A stretch of 9,145 bases of DNA from an uncultured Butyricicoccus sp. (GTDB lineage Bacteria > Bacillota > Clostridia > Oscillospirales > Butyricicoccaceae). The stretch covers positions 1 to 9,145 of the forward strand of contig URFQ01000090.1 in the NCBI GenBank assembly GCA_900547195.1, in the 5' to 3' direction. The position numbers were made by a program, and so were the translations under genes. The notes under the pieces were generated by a model that saw only the letters and a list, made by a program, of their open reading frames with translations, made no database searches and was not told where the DNA came from. Below, piece after piece: positions 5,214 through 9,145 of the stretch; position 1 is the first letter of the stretch, and each line of letters opens with the position of its first letter.

Positions 5214-6242
5214 ATGAGAAAAACCAAAAAGCTGGCCGCAGCGGCCCTGGCCGGCGTTATGGCGTTGTCCATGACCGCATGCGGTGGCAACAATGCAGGC
5301 ACGCCTGCCGCTTCCGGCAACGGCTCCGCTGCGTCGTCCGGCGGTGCGGCCGGCTCTTATACGGTCGGCATTTGCCAGCTCGTACAGCACGACGCGCTGG
5401 ACGCGGCAACCAAGGGCTTCCGGGACAAACTGGAAGAGCTGGTCAAGGCAGACGGCGGCTCGGTCGAGTTTGACGAGCAAAACGCTTCCGGCGATTCCGC
5501 CAACTGCACAACCATCATTAACGGCTTTGTTTCGAACGGGGTCGACTTGATCATGGCGAACGCCACAGCCGCCCTGCAGGCGGCTCAGGCCGGCACAGCG
5601 GACATCCCGATCCTCGGCACCTCGGTCACCGACTACGCCACCGCGCTGGACATGAGCGACTGGACCGGCACCACAGGCACCAACATCTCCGGCACCACCG
5701 ACCTTGCACCGCTGGACGGCCAGGCCGATATGCTGCACGAAATGTTCCCTGAAGCCAAGAACGTCGGCCTGCTGTACTGCTCGGCTGAGCCGAACTCGGC
5801 ATATCAGATCCGCTTCATCCAGCCGCTGCTCGAGCAGATGGGTTACACCTGCACCGCGTATGCGTTCACCGACTCCAACGACGTCGCTTCTGTCACGCAG
5901 AACGCCGCTTCTGCGAACGACGTCCTGTATATCCCCACCGATAATACGGCTGCTTCCTGCACTGAGGCGATTGCTAACGTTGTCCTGCCGGAAAAGGTCC
6001 CGGTCATCGCGGGCGAACAGGGCATCTGCCAGGGCTGCGGCGTCGCCACCCTGTCGATCGACTACTATGAACTGGGCGAGATCACCGGCCAGATGGCCTA
6101 TGATATTCTCGTAAAGGGCGCAGACCCGGCTACCATGGAAGTTCAGCCGGCTCCGAACTTTACCAAGATGTATAACGCCGCCAACTGTGAAGCGCTCGGC
6201 ATCACCCCGCCGGAAGGTTATGAGGCGATTGCTGCGGAATAA
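5214..6242 (+). CDS. ABC importer substrate-binding lipoprotein, TrpX-like (COG2984)
   Basis: A 342-residue lipoprotein that captures the solute outside the membrane for the permease and ATPase encoded next. Seen: a Lys/Arg N-terminus, a hydrophobic core and lipobox SMTAC with the lipidated Cys23, then a Gly/Ser/Ala-rich linker to about residue 43. The mature domain follows the ABC_sub_bind (PF04392) pattern: YTVGICQLVQHDALDAATKGF, FDEQNASGD, ANATAALQAAQ, DIPILGTSVTDY, NVGLLYCSAEPNS, YIPTDN, PVIAGEQG and SIDYYELGEITGQMA. Members of this family include the tryptophan-binding TrpX of streptococci, but the substrate cannot be read from sequence alone; aromatic amino acids are one possibility. 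The start at 5214 has AGGGTGA six bases upstream. It is the first gene of the importer operon and is followed by a terminator that probably leaves it the most highly expressed. Confidence 0.93.
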   Translation: MRKTKKLAAAALAGVMALSMTACGGNNAGTPAASGNGSAASSGGAAGSYTVGICQLVQHDALDAATKGFRDKLEELVKADGGSVEFDEQNASGDSANCTTIINGFVSNGVDLIMANATAALQAAQAGTADIPILGTSVTDYATALDMSDWTGTTGTNISGTTDLAPLDGQADMLHEMFPEAKNVGLLYCSAEPNSAYQIRFIQPLLEQMGYTCTAYAFTDSNDVASVTQNAASANDVLYIPTDNTAASCTEAIANVVLPEKVPVIAGEQGICQGCGVATLSIDYYELGEITGQMAYDILVKGADPATMEVQPAPNFTKMYNAANCEALGITPPEGYEAIAAE

Positions 6243-6256
6243 TACGGAAAAATCAG

Positions 6257-6295
6257 AAAAGAAGCGGAAGGTGCTTTCCTTTTCCGCTTCTTTTT
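6257..6295 (+). terminator. Terminator between binding protein and permease genes
   Basis: GAAGCGGAA (6261-6269) pairs perfectly with TTCCGCTTC (6282-6290); flanking AAAA and TTTT extend the stem, and a T-run follows. It lies 14 bases after the lipoprotein stop. Partial read-through would give less permease and ATPase mRNA than lipoprotein mRNA. Confidence 0.85.
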
Positions 6296-6297
6296 GT

Positions 6298-6310
6298 TAT
6301 AATGTATAAT
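6298..6310 (+). promoter_or_regulatory. Possible secondary promoter for permease and ATPase
   Basis: TATAAT occurs twice (6298-6303 and 6305-6310) at the end of the terminator T-run, 30-42 bases before the permease start. No good -35 is present; TTTCCT (6275-6280) at 17 bases matches weakly and lies inside the terminator loop. It could keep the two downstream genes expressed when the terminator works. Confidence 0.35.
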
Positions 6311-6339
6311 AGGAATTTTTGAAACATGGGGGAATTTCC

Positions 6340-7269
6340 GTGATCTTTGTTGATAAGCTGCTCAGCGCGCTGCCCGGCGCGTGCGCACAGGGATTAATCT
6401 GGGGCCTGATGGCCATTGGCGTGTATATCACGTTTAAAGTGCTCGACCTCGCCGACCTGACCGTGGACGGCACCATGGCGGCGGGCGGCGCGGTTTGCAT
6501 TGTGCTGACCACCGGCGGCATGAATATCTGGCTCGCTATGCTATGCGCCTTTCTGGTGGGCATGCTCGCCGGAGCGGCCACCGGCATTTTACATACCTTT
6601 ATGGGTATCCCGGCCATCCTCGCCGGTATCCTGACACAGCTAGCGCTGTTTTCCATCAATCTGCGCATTATGGATGGTAAGGCCAATGTGGCCATCAACC
6701 CGGATAAATACGACCTGATCGTTTCGCTGCGCCATGTGAAGCGTATGGACGCCGAAAATCCGATCCTCATTACCGTGATCTTTACCGCGGTCATCATCGC
6801 GCTGCTATACTGGTTTTTCGGCACTGAACTCGGCTCGGCCATCCGTGCAACGGGCGCAAACCCCAACATGAGCCGTGCGCAGGGCATCAACGTGGATCGC
6901 AACAAGGTGTTCGGCCTGATGCTGTCCAATGGGATCGTCGCGCTGTCAAGCGCGCTGTATTCCCAGTACCAGGGCTTTGCGGACGTCAACGCCGGCCGCG
7001 GCGCCATCGTTATCGGCCTTGCAGCCGTGATTATCGGCGAAGTCATCTTCTCCCGTGTGTTCCGCAACTTTGCGCTTAAGCTGCTGGCGGTTTCGCTCGG
7101 CGCGGTGATTTATTATCTGGTCATCCAGGTGGTGCTGATCATTGGCCTGGACTCCAACGATCTGAAACTGCTGTCTGCGGTCATTGTTGCGGTCTTCCTC
7201 GCGGTTCCCTACTGGAAGGGCAAATATTTCTCCAAGCGCACCACCAAGGAGGGCAAACCCAATGCTTGA
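6340..7269 (+). CDS. ABC importer permease, LivH/BPD_transp_2-like (COG4120)
   Basis: An integral membrane protein of 309 residues that forms the channel of the importer, probably as a dimer. Seen: about eight hydrophobic segments (roughly 15-33, 46-84 in two parts, 90-110, 141-160, 190-210, 222-237, 245-269, 277-290) and the cytoplasmic ATPase-contact loop GSAIRATGANPNMSRAQGIN (165-184), a hallmark of branched-chain/ribose-type permeases. DLADLTVDGTMAAGGA (36-51) is the conserved segment near the N-terminus. The start is GTG at 6340, with GGGGGA seven bases upstream; an in-frame TTG at 6319 would add seven residues and precede that site. The last eight bases overlap the ATPase gene, indicating translational coupling. 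Confidence 0.92.
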   Translation: MIFVDKLLSALPGACAQGLIWGLMAIGVYITFKVLDLADLTVDGTMAAGGAVCIVLTTGGMNIWLAMLCAFLVGMLAGAATGILHTFMGIPAILAGILTQLALFSINLRIMDGKANVAINPDKYDLIVSLRHVKRMDAENPILITVIFTAVIIALLYWFFGTELGSAIRATGANPNMSRAQGINVDRNKVFGLMLSNGIVALSSALYSQYQGFADVNAGRGAIVIGLAAVIIGEVIFSRVFRNFALKLLAVSLGAVIYYLVIQVVLIIGLDSNDLKLLSAVIVAVFLAVPYWKGKYFSKRTTKEGKPNA

Positions 7270-8044
7270 GATCAAAGACGTTTATAAAACCTTTAACGCT
7301 GGCACAGTGAACGAAAAGCGCGCCATCAATGGGCTGAACCTCAACCTGTCCCCCGGCGATTTTGTGACGGTCATCGGAGGCAATGGCGCAGGGAAATCGA
7401 CCATGCTGAACCTGATCGCAGGCGTGTTCCCGCCCGATGGCGGCTTGATCCGCCTCAACGGCTTTAACCTGACCAAACTGCCCGAGCACAAGCGTGCACG
7501 TTTTCTCGGCCGCGTATTCCAGGACCCGATGATGGGCACTGCCGCAAGCATGGGCATTGAAGAAAACCTGGCGCTCGCCTATCGCCGGGGGCAAAGCCGA
7601 GGGCTGGGAAAGGGTATTACGCAGGCAGAGCGCAAGCTCTACCGCGAAAAGCTTGCAATGCTTGGCCTTGGCCTGGAAGACCGCATGACCAGCAAGGTTG
7701 GACTGCTGTCCGGCGGCCAGCGGCAGGCGCTGACCCTTTTGATGGCAACCCTCAAAAAGCCTGACCTCCTGCTGCTGGACGAGCATACCGCAGCGCTCGA
7801 TCCCAAAACGGCCGACAAGGTTCTCCAGCTCACCGAGAATATCGTCGCGCGGGACAATCTCACCACCTTAATGGTCACGCACAACATGAAGCATGCCATT
7901 CAATACGGCAACCGCCTGATCATGATGGATGCAGGACGCGTAGTGGTCGATATCGCGGGCGAAGAAAAGAAGCACCTGCAAGTGCGCGATTTGCTCGAAA
8001 AGTTTAACATTGAAAACGACCGTATGCTGCTCAGCGACAACTAA
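7262..8044 (+). CDS. ABC importer ATP-binding protein (COG1101)
   Basis: A 260-residue cytoplasmic ATPase that powers the importer. Seen: Walker A GGNGAGKST (39-47), Q-loop VFQDP (Q87), signature LSGGQRQ (149-155), Walker B LLLLD with catalytic Glu (169-174) and H-loop His207 in VTHNM. All catalytic elements are intact, so the protein should be active. The D-loop region reads DEHTAALDP rather than the common DEPTSALDP; from memory, His there is usual in this COG1101 branch and helps assign it. The start at 7262 has GGAGGG eight bases upstream and overlaps the permease stop by eight bases; a longer in-frame reading from 7184 lies inside the permease gene. It is the last gene of the operon, closed by a strong terminator. 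Confidence 0.95.
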   Translation: MLEIKDVYKTFNAGTVNEKRAINGLNLNLSPGDFVTVIGGNGAGKSTMLNLIAGVFPPDGGLIRLNGFNLTKLPEHKRARFLGRVFQDPMMGTAASMGIEENLALAYRRGQSRGLGKGITQAERKLYREKLAMLGLGLEDRMTSKVGLLSGGQRQALTLLMATLKKPDLLLLDEHTAALDPKTADKVLQLTENIVARDNLTTLMVTHNMKHAIQYGNRLIMMDAGRVVVDIAGEEKKHLQVRDLLEKFNIENDRMLLSDN

Positions 8045-8080
8045 ACAAAAAGCTCCGGGTTTCATCCGGAGCTTTTTGTT
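8044..8080. terminator. Bidirectional terminator between importer operon and flavoprotein gene
   Basis: AACAAAAAGCTCCGG (8044-8058) is perfectly complementary to CCGGAGCTTTTTGTT (8066-8080) over a seven-base loop. T-runs occur at the end of the stem on either strand, so it can end both the plus-strand ATPase transcript (overlapping its stop codon) and the minus-strand reductase transcript. Confidence 0.92.
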
Positions 8081-8107
8081 TACGCCTTTCCTGTTTCCGA
8101 TTCACTT

Positions 8108-8740
8108 TTATCGGATAAAATTCATCATGGTGCGCGGATGGGTTTCCGGCGGGTCGATCTTGCCCTTTGCGGCATCGATCACCTTGACCATCCATGCCAT
8201 ATTGCGCGCAAGCTTCTCAACCACCTCTATGCCTTCCACGTCCTGCATCGCTTCCCCGATTTCCGCGCCGTGTACGGCGTTCCAGTAATTCGAGGTCACA
8301 ATTACCATTTCCATGGCGTCCATCAGCCCCAGCAGCTGCTGATAGGTCTCCATCCCCCCCGAACGGCGCAGGGTGCACAGCGCCGCGCCGACCTTGTGGT
8401 GGAACTGGTTTTCGCCGCAGCACGCCGCAAGCAGGATACGATCCATCACACATTTCATGCTGCCTGCAATGCCGCCATGATAAACCGGCGACGCAAGGAG
8501 GATGCCGTCCGCCTCGATGCATTTGTCAATGATTTCGTTCACCATATCGTCCTTCTGGACGCAGTGCAGCGAACCGGTATCCAGGCAATGATAACACGCC
8601 AGGCAGGGATGCACCTGCGCCCCCGGCTGCACGACTTCAAAGTCAATGCCTTCGGCAGCAAAGACTTCCCCCATGCGCGCAAGTACCTGCGCATTGTTGC
8701 CTCCCTTTCGCGGGCTGCCGTTAATTGCTACGATTTTCAT
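8108..8740 (-). CDS. NADPH-dependent FMN reductase / iron-sulfur flavoprotein-like protein
   Basis: A 210-residue flavodoxin-fold oxidoreductase, probably cytoplasmic, that binds FMN. Seen: the phosphate-binding loop NGSPRKGGN (7-15), ASPVYHGGIAGSMK (83-96) typical of the FMN_red/flavodoxin_2 family, and a compact cysteine cluster C46-x2-C49-x2-C52-x7-C60. Archaeal and clostridial iron-sulfur flavoproteins bind a [4Fe-4S] cluster with a similar CX2CX2CX(5-7)C motif, so this may be a redox protein passing electrons between ferredoxin-like donors and FMN (inference). The substrate is unknown. The ATG at 8740 has GGAGG eight bases upstream. It lies 30 bases after the YihY-family gene in the same direction, so co-transcription is likely, and ends at the shared terminator. 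Confidence 0.87.
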   Translation of the reverse strand: MKIVAINGSPRKGGNNAQVLARMGEVFAAEGIDFEVVQPGAQVHPCLACYHCLDTGSLHCVQKDDMVNEIIDKCIEADGILLASPVYHGGIAGSMKCVMDRILLAACCGENQFHHKVGAALCTLRRSGGMETYQQLLGLMDAMEMVIVTSNYWNAVHGAEIGEAMQDVEGIEVVEKLARNMAWMVKVIDAAKGKIDPPETHPRTMMNFIR

Positions 8741-8770
8741 ACTTCATTCCTCCATATTTCTCTATCGGTT

Positions 8771-9145
8771 TCAGCTGTGGCGCCGCGGCTGAAGCACCCC
8801 GCCGCGCAGCAGCAGGATGTGATTGAGCATCGGCCCCAGCAGCAATGTTATACAAGTGATGTACAGCCACAGCATCAGCACAATAATTGCGCCCAGCGAG
8901 CCATACAGCAGGGAATATCGTGCGATATTGTCCACGTAAAAGGAAAATACCAGCGAAACCAGCACCCAGCTTCCAAACGAAAACAACGCCCCGGGCAATA
9001 CCTGGCGGAAGGTCAGCCGCAGGTTTGGCACCAGGCGGTTTACCAGCAATACAAATAAGAAAATAATGCACACCGCAAGCGGCATGGATGCGCTTTCGAG
9101 CGCATTTGTGACCATCGCGGGCACGGGGAACCAATGCCGCAGGAC
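8771..9145 (-). CDS. YihY/BrkB-family inner membrane protein (C-terminal part)
   Basis: The reading frame is open to the right edge, so only the last 124 residues are present; family members are usually about 280-400 residues. Seen: hydrophobic segments matching the last three membrane spans, RLVPNLRLTFRQVLPGALFS, then FSFYVDNIARYSLLYGSLGA and IIVLMLWLYITCITLLLGPM, the conserved end of the YihY/virulence factor BrkB (UPF0761) family. The biochemical role of the family is unsettled; early claims that it is an RNase were withdrawn in favour of a membrane protein. The stop at 8771 is followed by a short basic tail. The gene precedes the flavoprotein gene by 30 bases and its promoter lies outside the window. 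Confidence 0.88.
   Translation of the reverse strand, partial: VLRHWFPVPAMVTNALESASMPLAVCIIFLFVLLVNRLVPNLRLTFRQVLPGALFSFGSWVLVSLVFSFYVDNIARYSLLYGSLGAIIVLMLWLYITCITLLLGPMLNHILLLRGGVLQPRRHS

Noticed and set aside
5193..5738. Minus-strand open frame of 181 codons opposite the binding-protein gene
   Set aside because: Shadow frame with no ribosome site, opposite a clear lipoprotein gene with lipobox and family motifs.
6297..7067. Minus-strand open frame of 256 codons opposite the permease gene
   Set aside because: Product is a Met/Ser/Pro-rich string typical of the reverse complement of a membrane-protein gene; no ribosome site or domain.
7425..7800. Altered Walker B/D-loop (DEHTAALDP) as a sign of an inactive ATPase
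   Set aside because: The catalytic Glu, Walker A, signature and H-loop are intact, and His at that position is, as far as I recall, normal for this ATPase subfamily.
8138..9058. Plus-strand open frame of 306 codons across the flavoprotein and YihY genes
   Set aside because: It spans two well-supported minus-strand genes and the gap between them, and its His/Gln-rich product matches nothing recognised.

Overview
The window looks like a chromosomal segment from a GC-rich member of the Clostridia (Firmicutes), probably near the Oscillospirales/Ruminococcaceae. Supporting signs are strong AGGAGG-type ribosome binding sites, sigma-A style promoters in AT-rich gaps, an HPr-like protein with a Ser46-type site, a lipoprotein-type ABC substrate-binding protein and GC-rich third codon positions. 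A Butyricicoccus/Agathobaculum-like host is a guess only. No RNA gene, CRISPR array, insertion sequence or phage gene was seen; this is ordinary core or near-core chromosome with a few unusual proteins.

Layout, left to right. (1) Minus-strand block, 1-3110: a secreted protein with a stalk-type domain and a catalytically degenerate NodB (polysaccharide deacetylase) fold; 22 bases later a 66-residue coiled-coil protein; then, after a likely terminator and behind its own promoter, a PP2C-type protein phosphatase with a long C-terminal coiled coil. The first nine codons of a further minus-strand gene lie at the left edge. (2) Divergent from this block, ilvE, the class IV branched-chain aminotransferase (3381-4448, plus). 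(3) Convergent with ilvE, a small HPr-like protein that lacks the phosphorylatable histidine (4558-4794, minus). (4) After a 419-base AT-rich gap with several palindromes and overlapping promoters, a three-gene ABC importer of the TrpX/COG2984-COG4120-COG1101 type on the plus strand (5214-8044): lipoprotein, permease, ATPase. (5) Convergent with it, an iron-sulfur-flavoprotein-like NADPH/FMN reductase (8108-8740, minus), downstream of the C-terminal part of a YihY/BrkB-family membrane protein that runs off the right edge.

How the parts work together. The importer is a complete transport unit with an internal terminator after the lipoprotein gene, which should give more binding protein than membrane parts. 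Its leader can fold in two mutually exclusive ways, one of which hides the ribosome binding site. The left block may be a small signalling group (secreted sensor-like protein, coiled-coil adaptor, phosphatase), but this rests only on gene order. Convergent gene pairs are separated by clear intrinsic terminators. The points most worth following up are the dead NodB protein, the coiled-coil phosphatase pair, the His-less HPr and the importer leader.
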